Shown here: one piece after another, positions 44,720 through 53,573 of the stretch
Position numbering within the stretch: the first letter of the stretch is position 1
Layout: every line of letters begins with the position of its first letter
NCBI GenBank assembly: GCA_011390635.1
Contig: JAABSA010000001.1
Span: 1 to 64,000, forward strand
Reading direction: 5' to 3'
Length of the DNA stretch: 64,000 nucleotides
Source of the DNA: Desulfotignum sp.
GTDB lineage: Bacteria; Desulfobacterota; Desulfobacteria; Desulfobacterales; Desulfobacteraceae
Position numbers and translations under genes: made by a program
The notes under the pieces: generated by a model
The model's input: the letters and a program-made list of their open reading frames with translations, nothing else
Databases searched by the model: none
Told to the model about the DNA's origin: nothing

Positions 44720-46135
44720 ATGAAACAGATCAACCATATTAAAATTCTTTTACCGATGTTGATTATCTATCTTCTGGTAACCGCAATGCCGGTGTTGGCA
44801 GCAAAAACCACCCAGATGATACCTGCCGATTTTCATGATCTTGCCCGGGAAGCCAAACCCGCAGTGGTCAATATCCAGACCGTTAAAACCATCCAGGGAG
44901 GAGGCCGGGTGTTCCAGCACTTTTTTGGTCAGCCTTTTGGCAACCGGGAAGGCCTTGAAGAGTTTTTTTCACCTTTTTTTAACCAGCAGCCCCGGGACCG
45001 CAAGGAACAGAGCCTGGGATCAGGGTTTATCATCAGCCGGGACGGATATATCGTAACCAATAACCATGTGATCAAAGATGCGGATGAAATCAAAGTCATC
45101 CTCCATGACAAGCAGGAATATGATGCCAAAGTTGTGGGGACGGACCCCATGACCGACCTGGCCCTTATCAAGGTGGATGCAAACGATCTGCAGCCGCTGA
45201 AATTCGGCAAATCCAGTGATGCGAAAATAGGGTCCTGGGTGGTGGCTATCGGCAGTCCATTCGGCCTTGAACAGACCGTCACAGCAGGGATTATTTCAGC
45301 CAAAGGGCGGATACTGGGATCTGGTCCATATGATGATTTTATCCAGACCGATGCATCCATTAACCCGGGCAACAGCGGTGGTCCGCTGCTGAACATGGAT
45401 GGTGAGGTCATTGGTATCAACACCGCCATTGTAAGGTCAGGGCAGGGAATCGGGTTTGCCATTCCTTCTGACCTGGCCACCGGCATTATTGATCAGCTTA
45501 CCCAGTCCCAGCAGGTGTCCAGGGGATGGATGGGAGTAGCCATCCAGAATGTTACGCCTGAGCTGGCAGAATATTATGGTATCAAAGATACCGGTGGGGT
45601 GTATGTGGCCAAGGCGTATGAGAACAATCCCGCCCATGCTGCCGGCATCAAACCCGGGGATGTCATTATTGCCATCAACGGCAAAAAAATAGATACGTCA
45701 AGGGATCTGACCATCACCATTGCCAATCTCAAAGTCGATGAAACCATTGATGTAAAATTGATCCGGGAGGGCAAGGAAAAAATTGTCAGGGTCAAGCTGG
45801 GGGAAAGACCTGATCAGGACCCGGAGGTTCTTGCCTCCCTTGAAGATTACGATAATTTTGGATTCAAATTCAAGCCGTTGGATGGGGAAATTGCCAGGCG
45901 TCTGGGATATCCTTCGGGTATTAAAGGGCTGGTTGTTACTGAGATAAAGCCCGATACCCCGGCAGACAAATCCGGTGTCCGGCCGGGTGATCTGCTCATG
46001 GAGATAAACCGAAACCGGGTGACCAGTCTTGCGGAATACCTGTCCATGCTGGATCAGATTGAAAAGGGACAGATTGCCCAGCTGTTGTTCAGGAGGGGCA
46101 ACAGCAATGTATTTGTTGTCCGGTTTGAAAAATAA
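44720..46135 (+). CDS. Do-family periplasmic serine endopeptidase (DegP/DegQ-like)
   Basis: A 471-residue periplasmic protease-chaperone. A signal peptide ending near VLA-A (residue 27) is followed by the trypsin-like domain with catalytic triad His116 (NNHVIKD), Asp146 (MTDLAL) and Ser219 (NPGNSGGP), and two PDZ domains (about residues 270-360 and 375-470; GVYVAKAYENNPAHAAGIKPGD and GLVVTEIKPDTPADKSGVRPGD). AAGGAGG precedes the ATG. It degrades or refolds damaged envelope proteins. It follows the two-component genes and the direct repeat, so it may be their target. A large GC-rich hairpin lies just after its stop. Confidence 0.95.
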   Translation: MKQINHIKILLPMLIIYLLVTAMPVLAAKTTQMIPADFHDLAREAKPAVVNIQTVKTIQGGGRVFQHFFGQPFGNREGLEEFFSPFFNQQPRDRKEQSLGSGFIISRDGYIVTNNHVIKDADEIKVILHDKQEYDAKVVGTDPMTDLALIKVDANDLQPLKFGKSSDAKIGSWVVAIGSPFGLEQTVTAGIISAKGRILGSGPYDDFIQTDASINPGNSGGPLLNMDGEVIGINTAIVRSGQGIGFAIPSDLATGIIDQLTQSQQVSRGWMGVAIQNVTPELAEYYGIKDTGGVYVAKAYENNPAHAAGIKPGDVIIAINGKKIDTSRDLTITIANLKVDETIDVKLIREGKEKIVRVKLGERPDQDPEVLASLEDYDNFGFKFKPLDGEIARRLGYPSGIKGLVVTEIKPDTPADKSGVRPGDLLMEINRNRVTSLAEYLSMLDQIEKGQIAQLLFRRGNSNVFVVRFEK

Positions 46136-46144
46136 CAGCATTTC

Positions 46145-46187
46145 ACCCGGGGTCTTTGGATGCGCAAAATATCCAGATACCCCGGGT
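46145..46187 (+). terminator. GC-rich stem-loop after the DegP-type gene (no T tract)
   Basis: ACCCGGGGT (46145-46153) pairs perfectly with ACCCCGGGT (46179-46187), with a further TGGAT/ATCCA inner stem. It has no downstream T run, so it may be a Rho-assisted end, an mRNA-stabilising 3' structure, or both, rather than a classical intrinsic terminator. It lies ten bases after the protease gene. Confidence 0.5.
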
Positions 46188-46287
46188 TATCCCGTGGCAC
46201 CCCATGGCCGGGGTATTGATGCACAGGATAGTATTCCGGCTGGGACGGTTACACAAAGATCCGGCATAAACACAGGAGAAGATTACC

Positions 46288-46545
46288 ATGGATACCATCA
46301 TCGAAAGCCGTACCCTGCACATAAAACTTGTGGATGGGACCCAGATCAGAGGAGAAGTGAATTTAAACAGGGGAAATGGTTATGACCGATTGAGCGATCT
46401 TGTGGGTGATTACCAGGAAAATTTTTTAACGGTTTTCAACGCCACCCTGCACAAAGGAGATCCGACCGCACCTGCCAGCTATCAGACGATACTGATCAAT
46501 AAAACCCATATCCTTTACGCCATACCTGAAGATGATTTGGATTAG
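46288..46545 (+). CDS. 85-residue conserved-type protein of unknown function
   Basis: An 85-residue acidic protein with predicted beta strands: TLHIKLVDGTQIRGEVNL, FLTVFNATLH, TILINKTHILYAI. Pattern and size suggest a small five-stranded barrel of Sm-like or SH3-like type (the DGTQIRGEVNL turn), but no family is named with confidence. AGGAGA lies eight bases before the ATG. It is followed by tRNA-Ala on the opposite strand. Function unknown. Confidence 0.65.
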   Translation: MDTIIESRTLHIKLVDGTQIRGEVNLNRGNGYDRLSDLVGDYQENFLTVFNATLHKGDPTAPASYQTILINKTHILYAIPEDDLD

Positions 46546-46587
46546 CCGGTTTTCACTCTGGAACAATGGAAGAAAACATTAGACGGG

Positions 46588-46663
46588 TGGTGGAGCTGAG
46601 GGGGATCGAACCCCTGACCTTACGGCTGCCAGCCGTACGCTCTCCCAGCTGAGCTACAGCCCC
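46588..46663 (-). tRNA. tRNA-Ala (GGC anticodon)
   Basis: A 76-base cloverleaf on the minus strand with encoded CCA. Acceptor GGGGCTG pairs with CAGCTCC (one G-U), D arm GCTC...GAGC, anticodon arm TACGG-CTGGCAG-CCGTA with anticodon GGC, T arm AGGGGTTCGATCCCCCT. A consensus promoter lies just upstream at 46682-46710. The anticodon reads GCC/GCU alanine codons. Confidence 0.97.
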
Positions 46664-46681
46664 ACATTGGAAAGATGCTGA

Positions 46682-46710
46682 TTAATAATCGAAACACGGG
46701 CCTGTGTCAA
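46682..46710 (-). promoter_or_regulatory. Consensus promoter of tRNA-Ala
   Basis: On the minus strand, TTGACA (46705-46710) and TATTAA (46682-46687) are separated by 17 bases, about 19 bases before the tRNA 5' end. Strong sigma-70 type promoter. It lies near the oppositely directed ppiD promoter, so the two transcripts start divergently about 95 bases apart. Confidence 0.75.
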
Positions 46711-46781
46711 TACAAAAAATATATTTTTTTGGAAAATACAGTTTTTTGGAACTGGTATCATATTAAAACGCTGATAAAATA

Positions 46782-46811
46782 TTGACACAAGGCTTTATGA
46801 AAGGCTATTAT
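46782..46811 (+). promoter_or_regulatory. Predicted promoter of the PpiD-type gene
   Basis: TTGACA at 46782-46787 and TATTAT at 46806-46811 with an 18-base spacer, about 50 bases before the start codon at 46860. Confidence 0.7.
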
Positions 46812-46859
46812 GGAGTGTTTTTTTAATTTTTACTTATTCGGTGCATGAAGGAGAAGCGA

Positions 46860-48752
46860 ATGCTGCGTTATTTGCGGGAAAATACGGGTAACTGGATCAT
46901 CAAAATTTTTCTTGGTATAATTGTGGTGGTGTTTGTGTTTCTGGGTGTAGGTTCCATGAACTCAAGCCGGAACAATTCAGTAGCCTCAGTGAACGATGAA
47001 CCCATTACCGTCAGCGAATTCCAGGATGCTTACAGGAACCTGGTGGAGCGGATGAGGGAACAGTTTCAAGACAATCTCACAGATGATCTGCTAAAAGCCT
47101 TGAATGTGAAGCAGCAGGCCCTCAACACCCTGATTGAACAGAAACTTATGATGTCCCAGGCGGAAAAACTCAACGTTATGGTTTCCGACCGGGAACTTGA
47201 AGGCTCTATTCTGGCCATTGATGCTTTTCACAAAAACGGGGTGTTTGACATGGACCAGTATAAGCGGATACTGGGTCTTAATTCACTGACCCCTGAAATG
47301 TTTGAACAGCTCCAGCGCAATGCCTTAAGACAGCAGAAACTACAGGATATGGTCCTGGGCGGTGTTTTTGTATCAGACCTTGAGGCAGAGAGCTTCTACC
47401 GGCACCATAATACCAAAATGGCAGTGCACTATGTAAAGGTGGACCCTGCTGAATTTACAGATATTACCCCAACCCGGGATCAGATCCAGACCCATTATCG
47501 GGAAAACATGGCCCAATATATATCCGAACCCAAACGCAAAGCTGTTTTTCTGCAATTTTCTCCCACAGATTACCGCAGCCAGGTAGCCGTTACCCAGGCC
47601 CAGGTACAGGACTATTATGAACAGCATCCAGATGAGTTTACGACACCGGAAAAGGTGGAAGCCAGCCATATTCTGATCAAAGTTGATGATACTGCGGATG
47701 ACCAGGCTGTTGAAGCAGCGCAAAAAGAAGCTCTGGCGGTTTATCAGCGGGCCATTGCCGGAGAGGATTTTGCCGAGCTGGCCAAACAAACCTCCCAGGG
47801 CCCGTCCAGTGAAGATGGCGGTTATCTTGGTACATTCGAGAAGCGCAGCATGGTCAAACCATTTGCAGACAAAGCCTTTTCCATGAAACCCGGTGAAATC
47901 AGCGAACCTGTCAGAACCCAATTCGGCTGGCATGTGATAAAAATAATGGACCGGCTGGATGCAACAGTGACATCCTTGGAAGAAGCAGCCGATCAGATCA
48001 AAACCCGGCTGGCGGATCAGGAAATGCAGAATCTGGCCTATTATAAGGCAGGAGAAGCCTTTGATGCAGTAATTGACGGCGATACCCTGGAACAGGTCGC
48101 CCTGCTTACCGAAAAACAGGTTGTCTTCACAGACGCTTTTGATGAAAACGGCAACGGTCTTGATCTGGAACAGGCAGCGCAATTTGCAGATGCTGCATTT
48201 TCCCTTGAAAAACAACAGATAAGTGATGTCAAGCAGCTGGGCAATGCATATTTTCTCATCAAAGTTGAGGAAACCATTGAACCTGTGCAACTTCCCCTGG
48301 AAGCGGTCAAGGACCGTATTATCAATACCCTTGAACGACAGCTCCGCATGGCAGCTGCCGAAAACAAAGCCCGGGAACTGCTTGCGGCAGCGCACTCTGC
48401 TGAAAACATGCAAACATTTGTCAAGAAAGAAAACCTGACCCTTGCTTCCACCCCATTGTTTACCCGCAATGATTCTATCCAGGGGGTAGGCAGATCTGCT
48501 GATTTTACCACTGCCGCTTTTGCACTGACCCCGGAAAATTCCATATATCCCGGGGTGTTGAAAACAGATCAGGGATTTTTTATCATTGGTTATAAGGAAA
48601 AACAGGTGCCTGAATCCGATGAAATCCAAGAGAACCTCACAGATATCAAACAGCAGCTTTTGCAGGCCAAACAGGGACAATACTACCAGGCATGGATTGA
48701 TGAACTCAAAGAAAACAGCAGCATTGAAATTGATCCCCAATTCATAAATTAA
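46860..48752 (+). CDS. ppiD: SurA/PpiD-type peptidyl-prolyl isomerase and chaperone
   Basis: A 630-residue membrane-anchored chaperone facing the periplasm. The N-terminus (MLRYLRENTGNWIIKIFLGIIVVVFVFLGVG) is a single uncleaved anchor like PpiD, then a SurA-N-like helical domain (residues 40-210), a central parvulin PpiC domain (residues about 255-355: VEASHILIKVDD, GPSSEDGGYLGTFEKRSMVKPFADKAFSM, FGWHVIK) and a second, more divergent helical/parvulin-like part in the C-terminal half. AAGGAG precedes the ATG at 46860, preferred to an ATG five codons upstream. It likely helps newly secreted proteins leave the Sec translocon and pass to the outer membrane. The next gene starts 26 bases later. 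Confidence 0.92.
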   Translation: MLRYLRENTGNWIIKIFLGIIVVVFVFLGVGSMNSSRNNSVASVNDEPITVSEFQDAYRNLVERMREQFQDNLTDDLLKALNVKQQALNTLIEQKLMMSQAEKLNVMVSDRELEGSILAIDAFHKNGVFDMDQYKRILGLNSLTPEMFEQLQRNALRQQKLQDMVLGGVFVSDLEAESFYRHHNTKMAVHYVKVDPAEFTDITPTRDQIQTHYRENMAQYISEPKRKAVFLQFSPTDYRSQVAVTQAQVQDYYEQHPDEFTTPEKVEASHILIKVDDTADDQAVEAAQKEALAVYQRAIAGEDFAELAKQTSQGPSSEDGGYLGTFEKRSMVKPFADKAFSMKPGEISEPVRTQFGWHVIKIMDRLDATVTSLEEAADQIKTRLADQEMQNLAYYKAGEAFDAVIDGDTLEQVALLTEKQVVFTDAFDENGNGLDLEQAAQFADAAFSLEKQQISDVKQLGNAYFLIKVEETIEPVQLPLEAVKDRIINTLERQLRMAAAENKARELLAAAHSAENMQTFVKKENLTLASTPLFTRNDSIQGVGRSADFTTAAFALTPENSIYPGVLKTDQGFFIIGYKEKQVPESDEIQENLTDIKQQLLQAKQGQYYQAWIDELKENSSIEIDPQFIN

Positions 48753-48778
48753 AGCCGGACAAGGATAAAGTCAGACAA

Positions 48779-51613
48779 GTGAAAAAATATACCAATTGCA
48801 TCTGCCTGGTTCTGATCTGGGTTGCTTTTGTTTCCTGTGCCCCGAAACATCTGCTGCCGTTTTCATACCAGAATGTGCCCCGTGATCCTGCACTGGTTCA
48901 CGGGGTGCTGCCAAATGGGTTCCAATATGTTATCATGAAAAATCAAACGCCCAAAGACCGGGTCAGTATCCATCTGAATGTTTTTGCCGGATCAGTTCAT
49001 GAAACAGAAGAACAGCAGGGAGTAGCCCATTTTCTGGAACATATGCTGTTTAATGGAACTGAACATTTCAAGCCCGGAGAGCTGGTGGCCTATTTCCAGT
49101 CTATTGGCATGGATTTTGGTGCGGATGTCAACGCCAGTACCTCGTTTTTTCATACGGTGTATGATTTACGCCTGCCCAAAGGCGACCAGGTCCATCTTGA
49201 AGATGCCCTTCTGGTTATTGCAGACTATGCCAAAGGAGCGTTACTTCTGGAAAAGGAAATTGAAAAAGAGCGCGGGATCATTCTGGCTGAAAAACAGGAA
49301 CGCGATTCTGTTTCCTATCAAACCTTTAAACAGACCCTTGCCGTTGAACTTCCAGGATCCATTCTGAACCAGAGGCTTCCCATAGGCATTGAACCAGTAA
49401 TCAAAGCTGCTGACAGAAATCTGCTCAAAGAATTTTATGACTGCTGGTACCGACCCGATAATATGGTCCTTGTCATGGTAGGGGATATGGATATTCAGAT
49501 GGCCCGGAAACTCATACAAAATCGGTTCAGATCACTGCAACCGAGGCCTTCAAAGGATTGCCCTGAACCACCCGACATTACATGGGTTCCCCATGATGGA
49601 ATAACCCCTTTTTATTTTCATGAACCCGAGGCCGGTAATACTGAAATTACCATCGAGCGGATTGAATACACCGATTTTGCGATTGAAACAATAGAACAAC
49701 ACAAACAGGATCTGGTCAAAAATCTTGCAGATACCATGCTTCAAAACCGGTTGTCCAATATGCTCAGACAGCAGACAGCTGCATTTTCTTCTGCTTCTGT
49801 CTACTCCGGCACTTTTCTACAACACGTTTCCATGGCTGCAGTCAGAGCTGACTGCAACCCTGAAAACTGGGAAGCCAGTCTGGCCCAGCTGGAAAAAACA
49901 TTGCGCCAGGCCCTTGCATCCGGTTTTACCCGAAAAGAACTGGACCGGGTCAAAGCAGAGTATATTTCCCAACTGGATGCGGCTGTCAAACAGGCTGATA
50001 CCCGTAAAACCGCCCGGCTGGCCAGGGTACTTTTGCAGTCCATTCAAAACAAAGAGCTGTTTTTGTCTCCTGAACAGAAAAAAGAACTGCTGGGTCCCTA
50101 TGTTGAAAAATTGTCTCTGGAGCAGGTGAACCAGGCTTTCACAGAGGCCTGGAAGCCGGATCACAGGCTGATTCTGGTTACCGGCAATGCAGACATCGGT
50201 TCCCGGGGATCTTTTTCAGCAAAAGAGATAATACGCAACGTCTATAGGGAAAGCCACCGGAAACCGGCTGATCTTTTTACGCCCTTGGAATCCAAAATAT
50301 TTCCCTATCTACCGGTTCCAGATACCCCGGCCCGGATTGCAAAAGAACAAAAGAATGTAAACGATCTGGGCATTGCCATCATTGATCTTGATAATAATAT
50401 CCGTCTCAACCTCAAGCATACGGATTTTCAAAAAGGCCAGGTTTTATTCAAAGTGGTTTTCGGCAGGGGCAGGGCATGCCAGCCCGAGGATATTCCCGGC
50501 CTTTCCCATATCAGCCAGCAGACCGTGCGCCTGAGCGGACTGGGCGCCATGAATCCGGATCAGCTGGAAGCAGCACTGGCCGGCAGGGATGTCTCTATTG
50601 CATTCTCTGTCGACGATGCGTATTTTTCCCTGGAAGGAACTGCAGACCCTGAAGAGATCGGGCTGGTGTTTCAGCTTATTTATGCCTATCTTTTGGATCC
50701 CGGGTTCAGGCCTGAAGGACTTGACCTTGCCAAAACCCAATACCGCCAAATGTATGACGCGTTGAAACGAACGCCTGACGGTATCATGCGTATCCATGGC
50801 AACCGCTTTCTGGCCAAAGGAAATCCATTGTTCGGGATGGCCCATCCCGATGATGTGGATCAGATTACACTGCAGGATATCCGCTCCTGGCTGGAGCCGA
50901 ATTTTACCAAAAATGCCATCGAGATTTCCATTGTTGGAGATATCAAACCAGACACGGTAATTTCACAGGCCCTTACCCATCTGGGGGGAGTTAAAGCAAA
51001 GAGAAATGCCGTGCCAATCTGTAGTCCGGATCCAGTACGATTTCCCGAAGGGGAGCAACTGACACTTTCCCCGGACACGAAAATAGACAAAGGAGTGCTG
51101 CGGATTGCTTTTCCTACCGATGATTTCTGGGATATTCAACGAACCCGTAAATTGTCCATATTGTCAAAGGTGATTTCCGAACGACTTAGAAAAATTATCC
51201 GTGAAAAACTGGGAGCCGTTTACTCTCCCTATGTTTTTAACCACCCGTCCATGGCCCATGAAGGATATGGTCTCATGCAGATGGTTGTGCCGGTGTCACA
51301 GGAAAACAGGGAGCTGGTTGAACAAACCATGCTGGATATCGTCAAGAATATTGTGATGAACGGGATTACCCCCCGGGAAGCGGAACTGGCATTGAATCCG
51401 GTTCTCAGCCAGCTGAAGGATTTACAACAAACCAATACCTACTGGTTGCATTCGGTCATGACCGATTCGTGGAACCATCCGGAAAAACTGCAATGGGCAA
51501 ACACCATTATTCAAGCGTATACATCCATCACCCCTGAAGATCTGGATGAAATGGCAAAAGAATATCTTGATCTGAACACTGCCGCCATTATTCGCATTCT
51601 GCCTGAAAATTGA
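48779..51613 (+). CDS. M16 family (insulinase-like) metallopeptidase lipoprotein
   Basis: A 944-residue M16B-type zinc peptidase with a tandem repeat of four M16 modules expected. The active-site motif HFLEH (His84-Glu87-His88, inverted HxxEH zinc site) and a downstream ERGIILAE (third ligand region) are in the first half. The signal sequence ends FVSC (Cys20), suggesting a lipoprotein. Such proteins (PqqL-like) act in the periplasm. The start is GTG at 48779; no earlier start gives a signal peptide. It is 26 bases downstream of ppiD and probably cotranscribed. Substrate unknown; a role in clearing peptides after DegP and Prc is plausible inference. Confidence 0.92.
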   Translation: MKKYTNCICLVLIWVAFVSCAPKHLLPFSYQNVPRDPALVHGVLPNGFQYVIMKNQTPKDRVSIHLNVFAGSVHETEEQQGVAHFLEHMLFNGTEHFKPGELVAYFQSIGMDFGADVNASTSFFHTVYDLRLPKGDQVHLEDALLVIADYAKGALLLEKEIEKERGIILAEKQERDSVSYQTFKQTLAVELPGSILNQRLPIGIEPVIKAADRNLLKEFYDCWYRPDNMVLVMVGDMDIQMARKLIQNRFRSLQPRPSKDCPEPPDITWVPHDGITPFYFHEPEAGNTEITIERIEYTDFAIETIEQHKQDLVKNLADTMLQNRLSNMLRQQTAAFSSASVYSGTFLQHVSMAAVRADCNPENWEASLAQLEKTLRQALASGFTRKELDRVKAEYISQLDAAVKQADTRKTARLARVLLQSIQNKELFLSPEQKKELLGPYVEKLSLEQVNQAFTEAWKPDHRLILVTGNADIGSRGSFSAKEIIRNVYRESHRKPADLFTPLESKIFPYLPVPDTPARIAKEQKNVNDLGIAIIDLDNNIRLNLKHTDFQKGQVLFKVVFGRGRACQPEDIPGLSHISQQTVRLSGLGAMNPDQLEAALAGRDVSIAFSVDDAYFSLEGTADPEEIGLVFQLIYAYLLDPGFRPEGLDLAKTQYRQMYDALKRTPDGIMRIHGNRFLAKGNPLFGMAHPDDVDQITLQDIRSWLEPNFTKNAIEISIVGDIKPDTVISQALTHLGGVKAKRNAVPICSPDPVRFPEGEQLTLSPDTKIDKGVLRIAFPTDDFWDIQRTRKLSILSKVISERLRKIIREKLGAVYSPYVFNHPSMAHEGYGLMQMVVPVSQENRELVEQTMLDIVKNIVMNGITPREAELALNPVLSQLKDLQQTNTYWLHSVMTDSWNHPEKLQWANTIIQAYTSITPEDLDEMAKEYLDLNTAAIIRILPEN

Positions 51614-51634
51614 TGGCAAATATCTTGTTTGACG

Positions 51635-52045
51635 CTATTGCTGCTGGGGTGGTGGTTCCACCTGTTCTGCTACATTGTTGCGCAGATAATAATCCAGGTC
51701 AAACAATTGTTTGAAACTCAAATCCCTAAACTGTACATGCCGTTTTCGCACCTTCATGGAACTGAAGGAGGGTGTATTGGTCACCTCATAATCATCAATG
51801 GTTTTAAACGGAAGATCCCCCACATAATATCCCATGCTGCTTAAAAAAACGGTTTCTTCCGGCAGTTGTTCATCCTGGTCGTCTGTCTTACTTGTATCAA
51901 TGTATTTAAAACAAAGGCCCCCCATACTGATGTCAATAATCTGACCAAGTTTCCGGGATTTGGGACTTATGGCTGCATAGGCTCCCTCCACTGCTTTATA
52001 ACGCTTGTTTTTCCTTCTTTCAACCGTTCTCTTTCTGCCAACCAT
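51635..52045 (-). CDS. PilZ domain protein
   Basis: A 136-residue protein that should bind cyclic di-GMP. The two signature motifs of the PilZ domain are present: RRKNKR (residues 10-15) and DISMGG (38-43), separated by the expected about 25 residues, followed by a beta-barrel with VGDLPFKTIDDYEVTN and a C-terminal helix KQLFDLDYYLRNN. The tail is Gln/Pro-rich. It has AAGGAA before the ATG and its own promoter at 52113-52141. Target unknown; PilZ proteins commonly control motility, polysaccharide export or adhesion. It converges on the M16 gene, 21 bases apart. Confidence 0.9.
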   Translation of the reverse strand: MVGRKRTVERRKNKRYKAVEGAYAAISPKSRKLGQIIDISMGGLCFKYIDTSKTDDQDEQLPEETVFLSSMGYYVGDLPFKTIDDYEVTNTPSFSSMKVRKRHVQFRDLSFKQLFDLDYYLRNNVAEQVEPPPQQQ

Positions 52046-52112
52046 AAGAAGGTTCCTTGTCGATTCAGATTAATTTGGGTTAACTGTTCAGGGTTTTCAT
52101 TGCCTTCAGGAA

Positions 52113-52141
52113 ATATAATGCAAAAAATATACCCTTGTCAA
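52113..52141 (-). promoter_or_regulatory. Consensus promoter of the PilZ gene
   Basis: On the minus strand TTGACA (52136-52141) and TTATAT (52113-52118) lie 17 bases apart, about 67 bases before the PilZ start codon. The remainder of the 281-base gap between the PilZ and recX genes holds nothing else that I can recognise. Confidence 0.7.
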
Positions 52142-52326
52142 GTTAGGTACATTCCGAACCCATATCAATAACCGGTATTCCCCATTAATCGGAAGTTAGA
52201 AACTGGTTTGATCTGTAGAATACGATTCAGGATGGTGTGCACTACAGGCAGATAGTGGAAAATAAAGTTATAATAAATGGAATATTTTTGCCCAATATTG
52301 GATAAATTTTTTCTTTATCACCTGTT

Positions 52327-52818
52327 TTAATGCTGGTCATAGCCCCGGGCTGCCGCACAATCATCCCATGCCGTCATACAAGCTTCATACCCAAATCCAC
52401 GGTAGCGCAGAAAATTCATCGCCTTTTTTTTTTGGATTTCCAGATCAAAATGTTCCCATTGATCCATCTTGGCCCTGAGTGCTTTTTTTGCCATGGCTGC
52501 ATCGTTGTAGTCTGCAAGCAATTTTTCCCGTATTCCGGAGCAGACCCCTTTTTGTTTCAATTCATATCCCAGGGCGAACTTTGATTTGGGATTACGTCTT
52601 TTGCGGTTTTCAATAAACAGTTCGGCAAAAATTTCATCATTGATGTAATCATAACGTTTCAACAGATCAATAACGGTTACAATTATTTTTTCCTCAATTT
52701 GTTTTTTTGCAAGATGGCCGGTGACCTCCTGTTCACTGCGGGGCCTGTATCCAAGGTATTTGACCGCAATGTGAATGGCGTTTTCCAGTTCCGGATCCAA
52801 CGCATCAAACAGGCCCAT
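52327..52818 (-). CDS. recX: Regulatory protein RecX
   Basis: A 163-residue RecX-family protein, an inhibitor or modulator of RecA filaments. Three-helix repeats are visible: AVKYLGYRPRSEQEVTGHLAKKQIEE...VIDLLKRYDYINDEIFAELFIENRKRRNPKSKFALGYELKQKGV and the C-terminal repeat AMNFLRYRGFGYEACMTAWDD. The ATG at 52818 has GGAG about 11 bases upstream and overlaps the thioesterase stop by 14 bases; extending to 52887 would add 23 residues without homology. recA is not in this window, so unlike many bacteria the gene is separated from it and travels with the envelope operon. Confidence 0.88.
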   Translation of the reverse strand: MGLFDALDPELENAIHIAVKYLGYRPRSEQEVTGHLAKKQIEEKIIVTVIDLLKRYDYINDEIFAELFIENRKRRNPKSKFALGYELKQKGVCSGIREKLLADYNDAAMAKKALRAKMDQWEHFDLEIQKKKAMNFLRYRGFGYEACMTAWDDCAAARGYDQH

Positions 52819-53572
52819 GGGATATTTTTCTCCAGGTGAGGGTGAGGCATGCCAGTTTGGCACCGCTGGCTTCATGAAAAATGGCATGACAGGTTTTCAA
52901 AGATCCTTCCGTATCTGATATGGTCGTTTTGACGACAATCACATCCGGATAAAAAGATTCTTTAAGATAGGATACAACCAGGGTCTGGGGCGTGTGACGG
53001 AACAGCCAGGATATGGGTAAACTTTCTATGGCCCAGGTTACATACACCGTATGGTTGACGTGCTGGTTCAGGTCCAGATCATGCATTCGAACGTGAAACT
53101 GTTTTTTACGGTCATATTCGGACAGATCCGGATTATTGGGCCATAAATCCGGGGCAGGAGCTGTTTTTACCATCAGGGCCGCCGGCATATTGGGCGGAAG
53201 CCGAACGGGTTTTGAATCCTGTGCCCTGACCATAACCCATACCCCCAATGCTGAAATCAGAAGGGTACCATCGGTATTTTCAATGGTGAACTGCCGCAGT
53301 TCATACAGATTCTTCCACGGAAGCCGCCAGGTTTTCAGTACAACTGATTGGGCCAGTTGCAAAGAATCATGTACGCGGATCTGGTATCTGGAAATAAGCC
53401 ATTTTAATCCGATTTTTTCAAGATCCTGCCCGCTGATTTTCAGTGTAAGGGCATGCATGGCTGCTGCATCCTGGAAAAGCATGAGTATACGGTCCATGCG
53501 GATATGATTGTTGGCAGCCATGGCAGAGTATGGCAGCACCATCTGCTGTGTGAAGATTTGTTTTGAATCCAT
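52805..53572 (-). CDS. Acyl-ACP thioesterase (plant FatA/FatB-like)
   Basis: A 255-residue two-hotdog thioesterase that hydrolyses acyl-ACP to free fatty acids. The catalytic element NQHVNHTVYVTWAIES (Asn and His of the Asn-His-Cys/Glu set) lies near residues 165-180, and the N-terminal hotdog (VLPYSAMAANNHIRMDRILMLFQDAA) carries the typical first motif. The closest known relatives by this motif are bacterial acyl-ACP thioesterases of Clostridia and deltaproteobacteria. It starts one base after the AsmA-like stop and overlaps recX by 14 bases. In the operon it may supply or recycle fatty acids for envelope lipids. Confidence 0.9.
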   Translation of the reverse strand: MDSKQIFTQQMVLPYSAMAANNHIRMDRILMLFQDAAAMHALTLKISGQDLEKIGLKWLISRYQIRVHDSLQLAQSVVLKTWRLPWKNLYELRQFTIENTDGTLLISALGVWVMVRAQDSKPVRLPPNMPAALMVKTAPAPDLWPNNPDLSEYDRKKQFHVRMHDLDLNQHVNHTVYVTWAIESLPISWLFRHTPQTLVVSYLKESFYPDVIVVKTTISDTEGSLKTCHAIFHEASGAKLACLTLTWRKISHGPV

Positions 53573-53573
53573 A

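Noticed and set aside
47373-48740. Minus-strand 455-residue frame
   Set aside because: It lies antisense to the PpiD-type gene, Phe/Cys/His-rich and without any recognisable domain.
51629-51844. Plus-strand 71-residue frame opposite the PilZ gene
   Set aside because: It starts inside the convergent gap and is antisense to a protein with both PilZ motifs and its own promoter.
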